NCBI GenBank assembly: GCA_035649635.1
Contig: DASRJE010000190.1
Coordinates: 1-64,000 of the forward strand
DNA from: Gp6-AA40 sp035649635
Lineage (GTDB): Bacteria > Acidobacteriota > Vicinamibacteria > Vicinamibacterales > UBA2999
DNA length: 64,000 nucleotides
Direction: 5' to 3'
The stretch's first letter is position 1; the number at the start of each line of letters is the position of its first letter. The notes under the pieces were generated by a model. That model saw nothing but the letters and a program-made list of their open reading frames with translations, made no database searches and was not told where the DNA came from. This document shows positions 1 through 8,201 of this stretch, piece by piece. Made by a program: the position numbers and the translations under genes.

Positions 1-369
1 CAGGGATGGACGGCACTCCATCAGGTGGCGTGGACGCGCCGGCCGAACTACGGTTACAACCTTCCCGGTCCGGTTACCACTGGCGCGATCGACGCGCTCG
101 AGTTCGCGCGCGCGCTGCTCGATGCCGGCATAGACGTCAACAGCACCCGCGCTGACGGGACCAGTGCGCTTACGCTCGCGGCGATGAACGCGCACTACGA
201 ACTGGGCGCGCTGCTGCTGGATCGCGGTGCCGATCCCAAAGCCGATCGCCAGGGATGGACGGCGCTCCATCAGGTGGTATGGACCCGCCGGCCGAACTAC
301 GGGTACAACCTTCCCGGTCCGGTCGCCACCGGCGCAATCGACTCGCTCGAGTTCGTGCGCGCGCTCGTG
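1..369 (+). repeat. In-frame 249-bp tandem duplication inside the ankyrin gene
   Basis: Bases 1 to about 118 and 250 to about 367 are nearly identical and both encode QGWTALHQV followed by TRRPNYGYNLPGP. The period is 249 bp, exactly 83 codons, so the frame is kept. The paralog at 29851-31704 has this unit only once. Confidence 0.8.
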
Positions 370-921
370 CGCCACGGCGCCGATGTGAACGCGCGGGAGA
401 CGAAGGAGCCGCGCGACGGCAACCGAAACATGCTGAACCGCATCGGCGCCACGCCGTTCCTGCTGGCGGCAAAGGCAGTCGATTTGCCGCTGATGAAGAC
501 GCTCCTGGAGCTCGGCGCCGACCCGGCGATCCCGAACGTTGACGGCACCACGTCGTTGATGGTGGCGGCCGGCGTCGGCATCTGGGCGCCGGGGGAGAGT
601 CCGGGTTCGGAGGAGGAAGCGATCGCGGCGGTGCAGCTGCTGCTCGAACGTAACGCGGGCCGCGTCACCGACGTCGACTCACACGGCAACACGGCGCTGC
701 ATGGCGCGGTGCTGCGCGCCGGCTCGATTCCGCTGGTGAAGCTGCTCGTCGCCAAGGGCGCCAAGCTCGACGTCGTCAACGACAAGGGATGGACGCCGCT
801 CACCATAGCCGACGGCGTCGAGTACACTCCAGACATTTTCAAGCGCTATCCCGACACGGCCGCAGTGCTGCGCACGATGATGCGGGAGCGTGGCCTCCCC
901 GTCGGGCAGCCATCCCCGTAG
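1..921 (+). CDS. Ankyrin-repeat protein, 5' end outside the window
   Basis: The frame is open from base 1, so this is the C-terminal 306 residues of a longer protein. Ankyrin signatures recur (ALLLDRGADP, TLLELGADPAIPN, LLVAKGAKLDVVNDKGWTPL), which points to a protein-binding solenoid. It closely matches the middle of the ankyrin protein at 29851-31704, sharing the block KEPRDGNRNMLNRIGATPF, but it stops at GLPVGQPSP and lacks that protein's C-terminal cytochrome c domain. An 83-residue unit starting QGWTALHQV is duplicated in tandem at its start. The paralog has a signal peptide, so a periplasmic location is likely. CapA begins 41 bp downstream on the same strand. The binding partner is unknown. 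Confidence 0.85.
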   Translation, partial: QGWTALHQVAWTRRPNYGYNLPGPVTTGAIDALEFARALLDAGIDVNSTRADGTSALTLAAMNAHYELGALLLDRGADPKADRQGWTALHQVVWTRRPNYGYNLPGPVATGAIDSLEFVRALVRHGADVNARETKEPRDGNRNMLNRIGATPFLLAAKAVDLPLMKTLLELGADPAIPNVDGTTSLMVAAGVGIWAPGESPGSEEEAIAAVQLLLERNAGRVTDVDSHGNTALHGAVLRAGSIPLVKLLVAKGAKLDVVNDKGWTPLTIADGVEYTPDIFKRYPDTAAVLRTMMRERGLPVGQPSP

Positions 922-962
922 CCCCGACGTCATAATCCCGCCGGACTGGATTGAGGAGCAAT

Positions 963-2471
963 ATGAGTAGCAGGAAGGCACGGCCCACAGTGCGAGCTCT
1001 GATCGTGTGTGCGGGCGTTTGTCTGGCATCGCTCGCGAGCACGCAGCTCGCCGGCCAGAACGCGCGGCCGGCGCAGGGCGAGGCACCCGCGCGTCTCGAC
1101 CCGGCGCGCGAGCTGGTCATGAAGATCGATGCGCCCTTCACGGTGGCGGCGGTGGGCGACATCTTCGGCGCGATGGCGCCGATTGTGCCGCTCGAAGAGC
1201 CACGGCTGCAGAGCCTGCTGAAGATCATCCGCGACGCTGATCTCGGCTTCGCCAACGCGGAGTCGTCCATCGCCGACATCCCGCGTTTCGAGGGGCCCGT
1301 CGGCGGTCTGCTCGCGCCGAAAGCGGCGGCGGCCGACATGAAGGCGATGGGCATCCGCCTCGCCGGCCGCGCCAACAACCACACCGGCGACAACAAAGAC
1401 GACGGGATGTTTTCGACCGACGCGCTGCTCGACGAAGTCGGGATCGTGCACGCCGGCACCGGACGCAACCTGGAAGAGGCGCGCGATGCCGCGTATGTGA
1501 TGACGCCGAAGGGACGTGTCGGACTGGTGGCGCTGATGCCGATCAGCGACAACGCTCCAGGCGGCGACAATCAGGGTCCTTCGTTCGCCCGCACCGCCGC
1601 CACGTCGCGCTCCGGCACCATGGGCGGCGCGCCGGGACTGAATCCGCTCCGGCTCACCACGTATCAGATCGTCACTGCGACTGAGTTCGAAGCGCTGAAG
1701 AAGATCCGCGACGCCGCCAACGCGCGGCGCGGAGAAGTATCGGTGCCGGCGCCGGTTGGCGCCGATCGTCCGGACCGCTTGCAGCTGTTCGGCAAGAACT
1801 ACAAGATCGGCGCGAAGACAGGCGACGTGAGCTACGAGATGAACGCGGAGGACCTGCGCGAGAACCTGCGCAGCATTCGCAACGGAAAATATTTCGCCGA
1901 CTTCATGATCGTGTCGGTGCACGCGCACCAGAACAGCTTCACCTTCCAGCGCTACTCGTTCGACAACAACGTGCCCGATTTCCTCGTCGAGTTCGCGCAC
2001 GCCGCCATCGACAACGGTGCCGACATGTTCGTCGGCCATGGCGTGCACACGCTGCGCGGCATCGAGATCTACAAGGGGAAGCCGATCTTCTACGGGCTGT
2101 CGAATTTTGCGTTCTACATGAATTCGCCGATCGGCAGCGACAGCGCCGACGGGGATCTCACCCGGGCCGAGCGCAACCAGGCGAACGTCGATCGCCTCGG
2201 GCTGTCGCACCAGGACAACATGGAAGCGCTGCTCGTCGCGACGCGGTTCGAGGGCGGCAGGCTCGCCGAGGTGCGCGTGCATCCCGCGGACGTGGGGAAG
2301 GGGTACCGGCCACTCTCGAAGATCGGCATTCCGATGGTGCCGGCGCCGGCAGTGGCGGAGGAGATTCTCGCGAAGGTGCAGCGGCTCTCGAAGCCATTCG
2401 GTACCGCTCTCGCCATCGAAAACGGCGCCGGCGTCATCCGCATCGCGCCGCCCTCGACGGCCGCCCGTTGA
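963..2471 (+). CDS. CapA-family (PGA_cap) metallophosphatase-like secreted protein
   Basis: This 502-aa protein begins with a signal peptide (hydrophobic core around residues 12-28). It shows the PGA_cap/CapA fold hallmarks: AVGDIFG near the start of the domain, FANAESSIAD, GRANNHTGDN, and later VGHGVHTLRGIEIYKGKPIF. CapA proteins are membrane-anchored or exported and act in poly-gamma-glutamate or capsule handling. Solo copies like this one, without capBC neighbours, have no agreed role. The ATG at 963 is preferred because AGGAG lies just upstream. It follows the ankyrin gene by 41 bp and may be co-transcribed. The family call is firm; the substrate is unknown. Confidence 0.85.
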   Translation: MSSRKARPTVRALIVCAGVCLASLASTQLAGQNARPAQGEAPARLDPARELVMKIDAPFTVAAVGDIFGAMAPIVPLEEPRLQSLLKIIRDADLGFANAESSIADIPRFEGPVGGLLAPKAAAADMKAMGIRLAGRANNHTGDNKDDGMFSTDALLDEVGIVHAGTGRNLEEARDAAYVMTPKGRVGLVALMPISDNAPGGDNQGPSFARTAATSRSGTMGGAPGLNPLRLTTYQIVTATEFEALKKIRDAANARRGEVSVPAPVGADRPDRLQLFGKNYKIGAKTGDVSYEMNAEDLRENLRSIRNGKYFADFMIVSVHAHQNSFTFQRYSFDNNVPDFLVEFAHAAIDNGADMFVGHGVHTLRGIEIYKGKPIFYGLSNFAFYMNSPIGSDSADGDLTRAERNQANVDRLGLSHQDNMEALLVATRFEGGRLAEVRVHPADVGKGYRPLSKIGIPMVPAPAVAEEILAKVQRLSKPFGTALAIENGAGVIRIAPPSTAAR

Positions 2472-2609
2472 TGCGGCCCGCCACCGTGCAACTTGCCGGT
2501 CCGGGAGACGACATGTCGCGCAGACTGCCGAAGCCGATGCTGATTGTGGCGCTCTCCACGCTCATCCTCGCCGTTGTGCTCGCGCGGTAGCAAGTGCTGT
2601 CGCCAGTAG

Positions 2610-2939
2610 AAGCCGAAGTTCAAGAGCGAGACCGCCACCGCCGCGCAGCGGGCGGAGCTGACGATCGATCTCGACGCCCACCACTATCCATTCTGGAGCC
2701 GCGGCAACAAGCCGGTGGCGAGAGCGGAGCTGTTCGCGAGAACGGCCGCGGCGAGCCTTGAGATCGCTTCGGCGGCAACCGGCACCGCCAACGTCGACAC
2801 CCTGACAACGCGGATCGGATCCTTGTTGAGGGGAACGCTGACGAATGCGAAGCCGCCTTCGCGAACCGGGACGTGGACCGCGTATCTGAACGATACGGCG
2901 CTTGATGACCTCTGGCTGTTGATCGTCTGGAGCGAGTGA
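2610..2939 (+). pseudogene. Fragment resembling the C-terminal region of Tc-toxin-A-related proteins
   Basis: The frame is open for about 110 codons after a stop at 2607 and has no convincing start codon or RBS. It reads as real protein: DLDAHHYPFWSRG, VELFAR-like ARAELFARTAA, then GTWTAYLNDTALDDLWLLI and a stop. From memory this pattern occurs near the C-terminus of Tc-toxin subunit A-related proteins. It is therefore interpreted as the 3' remnant of a large gene whose 5' part has been lost. The protein-like composition is clear, but the family name is tentative. Confidence 0.35.
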
Positions 2940-3193
2940 TCGAGGGATTTGAGATTGTCGGCCCGCAGGATTGCCCGCTCGGCGAGTCGCAGGACTCGGT
3001 GAGTTCTCGACCGGCGGCCTTTGCGGCACGGCGCAGCCCCTGCAGGAGTTTCTCGAAAGTTTGCCGCGGCTTCTGCTCCCCCAATGCCGTGCACAACCAG
3101 GAGCCCGGTTGTATGGAGTTGGCGCTTGTTGGACTTGGCCTCGTGACCGGCTTCCAAGTCATCCGCGTTCGAGACAGAAACCGGTGCAGCCAT
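2940..3193 (-). pseudogene. Frameshifted N-terminal fragment of an alpha/beta-hydrolase-like protein
   Basis: Read on the minus strand from an ATG at 3193, one frame gives TGLLVVHGIG. After a run of five G residues, the next frame continues with EQKPRQTFEKLLQGLRRAA. Joined across a single extra base, they form VVHGIGEQKPRQTFEKLL, a typical opening of a lipase-like hydrolase with the HG oxyanion motif. The catalytic remainder is not present. This is most likely a decayed gene end lying against the Tc-like fragment. Confidence 0.4.
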
Positions 3194-3603
3194 GCTCTCA
3201 GTTCAGTGGCGGCTCAACCAACAATCTAAGATGCCGTCTGGGCAATTAGGTTAACGCCTGTCCAGCGACGCCCGAACACAGATCGTACCGACGAGGTGTA
3301 TCCGACGCGCAATAAGCGACGGCGTCGCTGCCATGCCATACTGGGTAGAAGATCGCGAGCGCCTGATTTCAAATCCAACCACCACTTCAACGTGCGTATA
3401 AGAACACGGCAGCACACCTGCTTTTCCAGCAGGTTGTCTGGCAGGGGAGCAGCCACCCTCGAATCAGCGCCATTGAAATCTCGAATGAATCTGATGAATC
3501 CACGTCGCAAGGAGTTTTGGGACAGTCCCATCTTCTGGGACAGCTCTGGGACTGTCATGCGCCGTCCGTTCACAGGCGCGCTAAAATATCAGGGAATTCC
3601 AGT

Positions 3604-3680
3604 CGGGGCGTAGCGCAGCCTGGTAGCGCACCTGCCTTGGGCGCAGGGGGTCGCTGGTTCGAATCCAGTCGCCCCGACCA
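3604..3680 (+). tRNA. tRNA-Pro (anticodon TGG)
   Basis: The 77-nt cloverleaf includes an encoded CCA. The acceptor arms CGGGGCG (3604-3610) and CGCCCCG (3670-3676) pair fully. The anticodon arm CCTGC-CTTGGGC-GCAGG places TGG in the loop, and the T arm contains GGTTCGAATCC. The last 24 nt plus four downstream bases are repeated at 13572-13599, so this gene is the likely integration site of the following island. Confidence 0.97.
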
Positions 3681-3684
3681 CTTT
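3657..3684 (+). repeat. Left att-like direct repeat (3' end of tRNA-Pro)
   Basis: It begins GTTCGAATCC and ends CCCCGACCACTTT. An identical copy lies at 13572-13599. Confidence 0.8.
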
Positions 3685-3834
3685 TCAAAGTTCGGGGTTC
3701 CAGCGGGGTTCCACGCACAACGCGCCGTCCTTCAATTATCCGGCGCCCTCCCGCTTCCGCAGCCCTGGCGACAGTCGACTTCAATTGCCCAGTCGGTAGT
3801 TCCGCCTGAACGCTCTCCGCGCGGCTGAGCGAAT

Positions 3835-3877
3835 TTGAAGTCGGCACCGTCACGGTATATACTTATGGTATATACCA
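3835..3877 (+). promoter_or_regulatory. vapBC promoter with overlapping palindromic operator
   Basis: TTGAAG at 3835-3840 and TATACT at 3858-3863 are separated by 17 bp. The element GGTATATAC occurs twice, 13 bp apart (3854-3862 and 3867-3875). The second copy lies in the perfect palindrome TGGTATATACCA (3866-3877). The sites cover the -10 box and the expected start point, as expected for VapB or VapBC autorepression. The GTG start is at 3890. Confidence 0.7.
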
Positions 3878-3889
3878 GACGAGGGGATT

Positions 3890-4129
3890 GTGACGACCAC
3901 CGCCAAGCTGTTCAAGAACGGGCGAAGCCAGGCCGTACGCCTGCCGCGCGAGTTCAGGTTCGAGGGGGACCGCGTCAGAGTGCGCCGCGCTGGGCGAGGG
4001 GTGCTCGTCGAACCGGTCTTCACCGACGTGGCTGCATGGTTCGCCGAACTGGATCGACTTGCATCCGAGCCCTTTATGCCGGAGGGTCGTCAGCAGCCAC
4101 CGACACCAGAGCGAGACGTGTTTGAATGA
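3890..4129 (+). CDS. vapB: VapB-type antitoxin (AbrB/SpoVT fold)
   Basis: This 79-aa protein has the AbrB-like DNA-binding signature AKLFKNGRSQAVRLPREFRF near its N-terminus and an acidic, proline-rich tail that would wrap the toxin. It starts at GTG, preceded by GAGGGG. It overlaps vapC by 4 bp (ATGA), so translation is probably coupled. The antitoxin is expected to neutralise VapC and, with it, to repress the promoter at 3835-3877. It is the first gene of the island and is co-directional with the large helicase gene 18 bp after vapC. Confidence 0.92.
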   Translation: MTTTAKLFKNGRSQAVRLPREFRFEGDRVRVRRAGRGVLVEPVFTDVAAWFAELDRLASEPFMPEGRQQPPTPERDVFE

Positions 4130-4548
4130 CGACGTACCTGCTCGATACGAACGTGTGCATCGCGTTGATCAACGGTACCGAAATCAACGTGCGTCGACGA
4201 TTTAAGCGAGCAGTGGCTCGCGAGAGCATGATCCTGCTGTCCTCGATCGTTGCGTTCGAGCTGTGGTACGGCGTTGCGAAGAGCCAGCGGAAAGACAGTA
4301 ACACTCAGCGGCTCGAGACGTTCCTTGGTGGCCCTCTCGAATGGGCTCTCTTCGACGAAGATGATGCGCGAGCCGCGGGCACTATTCGTGCCGAGCTCGA
4401 AATCGTTGGTAGACCTGTCGGTGCGTATGATGTCCTTCTCGCTGGCCAAGCCCGAAGACGCGGCGCGACACTGGTGACCTCCGACACGAAGGAGTTCGCG
4501 CGCGTGCAGGGGCTGAAGTGGGAAGACTGGGCGGCTTCGCGTCGCTGA
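4126..4548 (+). CDS. vapC: VapC-type PIN-domain ribonuclease toxin
   Basis: This 140-aa PIN domain keeps the acidic metal-binding set: LLDTN at the N-terminus, SIVAFELWYG (Glu), GAYDVLLAGQA (Asp) and VTSDTKEF (Asp). VapC toxins cleave tRNA or rRNA when the antitoxin is lost. Start and length fit the family. The gene overlaps vapB and is followed after 18 bp by the primase-helicase-nuclease gene with no visible terminator. This raises the possibility that the toxin guards, or is co-expressed with, the defence gene. The cellular target is not known. Confidence 0.93.
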   Translation: MTTYLLDTNVCIALINGTEINVRRRFKRAVARESMILLSSIVAFELWYGVAKSQRKDSNTQRLETFLGGPLEWALFDEDDARAAGTIRAELEIVGRPVGAYDVLLAGQARRRGATLVTSDTKEFARVQGLKWEDWAASRR

Positions 4549-4566
4549 ACACACGACGTCGATCTC

Positions 4567-7422
4567 ATGGACGTGATCTCGGGGTCTGTCGATCGGACAT
4601 CATCGTCGGAAGCGAAGATCGCCCTTTTTCGATCGCTCTTCCGAGGCCGCAACGACGTGTACCCGCGGCGATTCGAGAGCCGAAAGACGGGTAAGTCTGG
4701 CTACGCGCCCGCCTGTGCCAACGAGTGGGTCCGTGGCGTGTGCGAGAAGCCGCGCATCAAATGCACTGAGTGTCCCAACCGTCGGTTTCTTCCGGTCACC
4801 GACGACGTCATTCGCTGGCACCTGTCTGGGCGCGACGCCGAGGGCCAGCCCTTCGTCGCTGGCGTCTACGCGTTGCTTCAGGACGAGACGTGCTTCTTCC
4901 TTGCGGTTGATTTCGACAAAACGGAGTGGCGCGAAGATGCAGCGGCGTTTCTTGAAGCGTGTCGACACCTGAATCTTCCAGCCGCGCTTGAACGATCACG
5001 CTCCGGGCGAGGTGCGCATGTCTGGTTCTTCTTCGAGGAAGCGATTCCAGCCGCGCTTGCCCGACGACTGGGATCGCATGTCCTCACCGAGACCATGGAG
5101 AGGCGTCCGGACATCGGTCTGGGATCGTACGACCGGCTGTTTCCGAATCAAGACACGATGCCGCAAGGAGGGTTTGGAAACCTGATTACTCTGCCGCTCC
5201 AGAGGGCGGCGCGCAAACAGAACAACACCGTCTTTCTTGATAGCGCCCTTGTTCCATGGGCCGACCAGTGGGCGTTTCTCGCGAGCGTGCGCAAGATCGG
5301 CAGGCCGCAGATTGAACAGATCGTTGAGGACGCTGAACGACGAGGCCGCGTTCTCGGCGTCCGATTGCCACCACAGGATGACGCAGAAACTGAGCCTTGG
5401 ACGGCACTCCCGTCACGTCACCGCAGGGAATCGCCCCTCGTCGGGGAATTGCCGTCGACGTTGGAACTTGTCTTGGGCAACCAGATTTACATCGCCAAAG
5501 AAGGCTTGCATCCCGGGCTTCGCAATCGCTTGTTGCGGTTGGCCGCTTTTCAGAACCCTGAGTTCTTCAAAGCGCAAGCAATGCGACTTTCGACCTATAA
5601 CAAACCGCGCGTCATCGCATGCGCTGAGGATCTCCCGCATCACATCGGGCTGCCACGCGGCTGTCTCGATGACGTTCGCAAGACACTCACTGAGCTTGGC
5701 GTTCGGATAGCCGTTCGCGACGAACGCCACGGCGGCAGTCCTTTGGATGTGAAATTTCACGGCGAACTGCGGCAGGAACAGAAGACTGCGTCTGACGCCA
5801 TGTTGCGCCACGAGACTGGCGTCTTGGCAGCAACCACGGCCTTTGGCAAGACCGTCGTCGCCGCGTGGCTGATCGCTCAACGCGGCGTCAATGCGCTCGT
5901 GCTGGTCCATCGACGCCAGCTGCTCGATCAGTGGGTCGACCGGCTATCGACGTTCCTCGATATACCTGCCAAATCGATTGGTCGAATTGCTGGAGGCCGA
6001 AGTCGACCGACTGGAAGGATTGACGTCGGCATCATTCAGAGTCTCGTCCGCAAGGGCGTGGTCGCCGATCTGGTCGCTGATTACGGCCACGTGATCATCG
6101 ACGAATGCCACCATCTGTCGGCGCACAGTTTCGAACAGGTTGCACGCCAGGCCAAGGCCCGATTCATCCTGGGCTTGTCGGCAACCATCGCGCGCAAGGA
6201 TGGTCACCATCCGATCATCTTCATGCAGTGCGGTCCGGTCCGACATCGAGTAAATGCCCGCGCACAGGCCGCGTCTCGTCCCTTCGATCATTTCGTACTC
6301 GTTCAGCCCACAGCATTCCAGCCGACAAAAAGTCCTGACCAAGACAAGCGCCTCGAATTTCAGACTCTGTATCAAGAATTGATCGACGACCAGTCGCGAA
6401 CGCGGCGAATCTGCGAGGACGTCATCGACTCGGTTCGCGACGGCCGTTCTCCGTTGATACTGACTGAGCGCAATGATCATCTCGACCTCTTCGAACATGA
6501 GCTTTCGACGCGCGTCGATCACGTCGTCGTCCTGCGCGCCGGCATAGGCAAGAAGCAGCGTCAGGCGATCAACGATCGTCTCGCAGTCATCCCGTCCCAC
6601 GAAGGGCGAGTCATCGTCGCGACTGGCAAGTACGTTGGCGAGGGGTTTGACGACCCGCGTTTGGACACGTTGTTTCTGACTCTCCCGGTCTCGTGGCGAG
6701 GAACGGTCGCGCAGTATGCCGGCCGGCTTCATCGCTTGTACGACGGGAAGCGGGAAGTGCGCATCTACGACTACGCCGATCTCAATGTGCCGATGCTGGC
6801 GCGAATGTTCGATCGGCGATGTCGTGGGTATGAGGCTATCGGCTATACGATTCTTCTTCCGGCCAGCGCTGTTCCAGGATGGCCTGCCGATGTCGTTCTT
6901 CCTTCCGATCCGGTTTGGAAGCGCGATTACTCCGGTAGCGTGCGAAGGCTCATTAGAGACGGCGTCGACACGCCGCTGGCGAGCCTGTTCGTGCACGCCG
7001 CCCGGACGATGCCGGAAGACGGCGAGGGTGCAGCGCGGTCCAGAAGTGCAACCGAGGCTTTCCTCTACCGGCGACTGGACACCCTGACGGAGACGAGTGG
7101 ACGCTTCCGTCTCAACGTGGCGCTACCGATTCCGTTCGACGGCTTCGGAACACTTGAAGTCGACTTGCTGTGCGCCGACGCGCGCGTGGTCGTCGAACTC
7201 GATGGCGGGCAGCACCTCGCGGATCCGGTCGCGTATCGTCGCGATAGACGCAAGGACCAGTTCTTACAGGAGAACGGCTACTTTGTGCTGCGCTTTCTTG
7301 CCGAGGATGTGGGCAAGGAATTGGACGCCGTGCTCGATGCGATCCTGAGGGTGCTTGCTCGGCGTCGCCAATCAGCAGTGAAGGCCGAGCCTCTACGATT
7401 CGTACGCCGAGGCGGTGAGTGA
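4567..7422 (+). CDS. Primase-SF2 helicase-DUF559 nuclease fusion (TOTE conflict-system type)
   Basis: This 951-aa protein has three modules. Residues about 15-230 resemble the archaeo-eukaryotic primase domain named for TOTE conflict systems: a Cys cluster (ACANEWVRGVCEKPRIKC), FLAVDFDKTEW with catalytic acidic residues, and RSGRGAHVWFFF. Residues about 390-770 form an SF2 helicase with ATTAFGKT (Walker A), IIDECHH (motif II), LGLSATIARKDG and QYAGRLHR (motif VI). Residues about 840-940 form a DUF559/Vsr-like nuclease with LEVDLLCADARVVVELDGG, and FLQENGYFVLRF at its end. Such fusions are proposed to attack invading nucleic acid. It sits immediately behind vapBC. The domains are clear; the anti-phage role is inferred. 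Confidence 0.88.
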   Translation: MDVISGSVDRTSSSEAKIALFRSLFRGRNDVYPRRFESRKTGKSGYAPACANEWVRGVCEKPRIKCTECPNRRFLPVTDDVIRWHLSGRDAEGQPFVAGVYALLQDETCFFLAVDFDKTEWREDAAAFLEACRHLNLPAALERSRSGRGAHVWFFFEEAIPAALARRLGSHVLTETMERRPDIGLGSYDRLFPNQDTMPQGGFGNLITLPLQRAARKQNNTVFLDSALVPWADQWAFLASVRKIGRPQIEQIVEDAERRGRVLGVRLPPQDDAETEPWTALPSRHRRESPLVGELPSTLELVLGNQIYIAKEGLHPGLRNRLLRLAAFQNPEFFKAQAMRLSTYNKPRVIACAEDLPHHIGLPRGCLDDVRKTLTELGVRIAVRDERHGGSPLDVKFHGELRQEQKTASDAMLRHETGVLAATTAFGKTVVAAWLIAQRGVNALVLVHRRQLLDQWVDRLSTFLDIPAKSIGRIAGGRSRPTGRIDVGIIQSLVRKGVVADLVADYGHVIIDECHHLSAHSFEQVARQAKARFILGLSATIARKDGHHPIIFMQCGPVRHRVNARAQAASRPFDHFVLVQPTAFQPTKSPDQDKRLEFQTLYQELIDDQSRTRRICEDVIDSVRDGRSPLILTERNDHLDLFEHELSTRVDHVVVLRAGIGKKQRQAINDRLAVIPSHEGRVIVATGKYVGEGFDDPRLDTLFLTLPVSWRGTVAQYAGRLHRLYDGKREVRIYDYADLNVPMLARMFDRRCRGYEAIGYTILLPASAVPGWPADVVLPSDPVWKRDYSGSVRRLIRDGVDTPLASLFVHAARTMPEDGEGAARSRSATEAFLYRRLDTLTETSGRFRLNVALPIPFDGFGTLEVDLLCADARVVVELDGGQHLADPVAYRRDRRKDQFLQENGYFVLRFLAEDVGKELDAVLDAILRVLARRRQSAVKAEPLRFVRRGGE

Positions 7423-7648
7423 AATCGAATCGGTCGCGGTATACGTAGGGGGCCAGCGGGGTCGCACCCAGGCTTCCGCACAGGGGTCTGCGGACCGCCG
7501 CCTATTCGCACGCCATCTGGTTGCAATCACGGCTCAGCTAGGAGTTCAGAGAGGTTCCGCTGCACGCAGGGCCGCCCTGATGCGCTTGACACCGGTGGTG
7601 TCACAACGGTCGGCGCTGTCTCGTCTTACTCACTGAGAGTCGATTGCC

Positions 7649-8164
7649 ATGGATTCTCGCCTGGACACGTTGAAACAATCGCTGCAGTCGGCCGTGGAAG
7701 GAATGTCCAGCGAGCAATTGAGCTGGCATCTCCCGGGAAAGTGGTGTGCAGCGGAGGTGCTCGAACATTTGTACCTGACGTATGTGGGAACGACCAGAGG
7801 ACTCGAGAAAGTGATCACCCGTGGCACACCGCTCGCGACGAGGCCATCGATGGAGAAGCGAATGTTGACTTTCGTCGTCACGAAATTGGGCTATATGCCC
7901 ACCGGACGAGAGGCCCCGCCAATCGTGCAGCCGAAGGGCCTGTCAGCGGAGCAGGTGCGAAACGAGATTTGGACGAAGCTTGCAGCGATGGATGCCATCA
8001 TCGCGCAGTGTGAAAATCGGTTCGGGCGACACGTCAAGCTGCTCGACCATCCGATTCTGGGTGCGCTGAATGCAGCAGAGTGGAGAACGCTCCATGTGGT
8101 GCACGGACGACACCACGAGAAACAGCTGCTCAGGCTTCGCGACCGTACGTTGGACATTCGCTAG
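7649..8164 (+). CDS. DinB-like (DUF1569-type) four-helix protein
   Basis: The 171-aa protein has the DinB-superfamily layout, with putative metal-binding histidines in VLEHLYLTYVG (around residue 38) and RTLHVVHGRHHEKQL (around residue 150). DinB proteins are four-helix bundles that often bind a divalent metal, and many act in low-molecular-weight thiol chemistry. The substrate cannot be told from sequence. No strong RBS precedes the ATG. The 226 bp upstream, after the helicase gene, contains nothing recognisable. It begins a stretch of small accessory genes, several of them broken. Confidence 0.75.
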   Translation: MDSRLDTLKQSLQSAVEGMSSEQLSWHLPGKWCAAEVLEHLYLTYVGTTRGLEKVITRGTPLATRPSMEKRMLTFVVTKLGYMPTGREAPPIVQPKGLSAEQVRNEIWTKLAAMDAIIAQCENRFGRHVKLLDHPILGALNAAEWRTLHVVHGRHHEKQLLRLRDRTLDIR

Positions 8165-8201
8165 CTGCTGCGACAGTCGTACTGAATGCCACGAGGCTTG
8201 C

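Larger units (their letters stand above)
2472..3603. other. Gene-poor stretch with coding debris
   Basis: There is no intact gene over this 1.1 kb between capA and tRNA-Pro. An ATG at 2513 opens a 25-codon reading frame for one hydrophobic helix that ends at 2590, perhaps the start of a lost membrane protein. Two recognisable protein fragments follow and are listed separately. From about 3200 to 3603 nothing was recognised. Confidence 0.5.

Noticed and set aside
930..2282. A 450-codon minus-strand open frame opposite capA
   Set aside because: It is low in expected protein features and rich in Arg/His/Ala, as are antisense frames in high-GC genes. The plus strand encodes a clear CapA domain.
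5944..6996. A 350-codon minus-strand frame opposite the TOTE-type helicase
   Set aside because: It lies entirely over helicase motifs encoded on the plus strand and has antisense-like composition.
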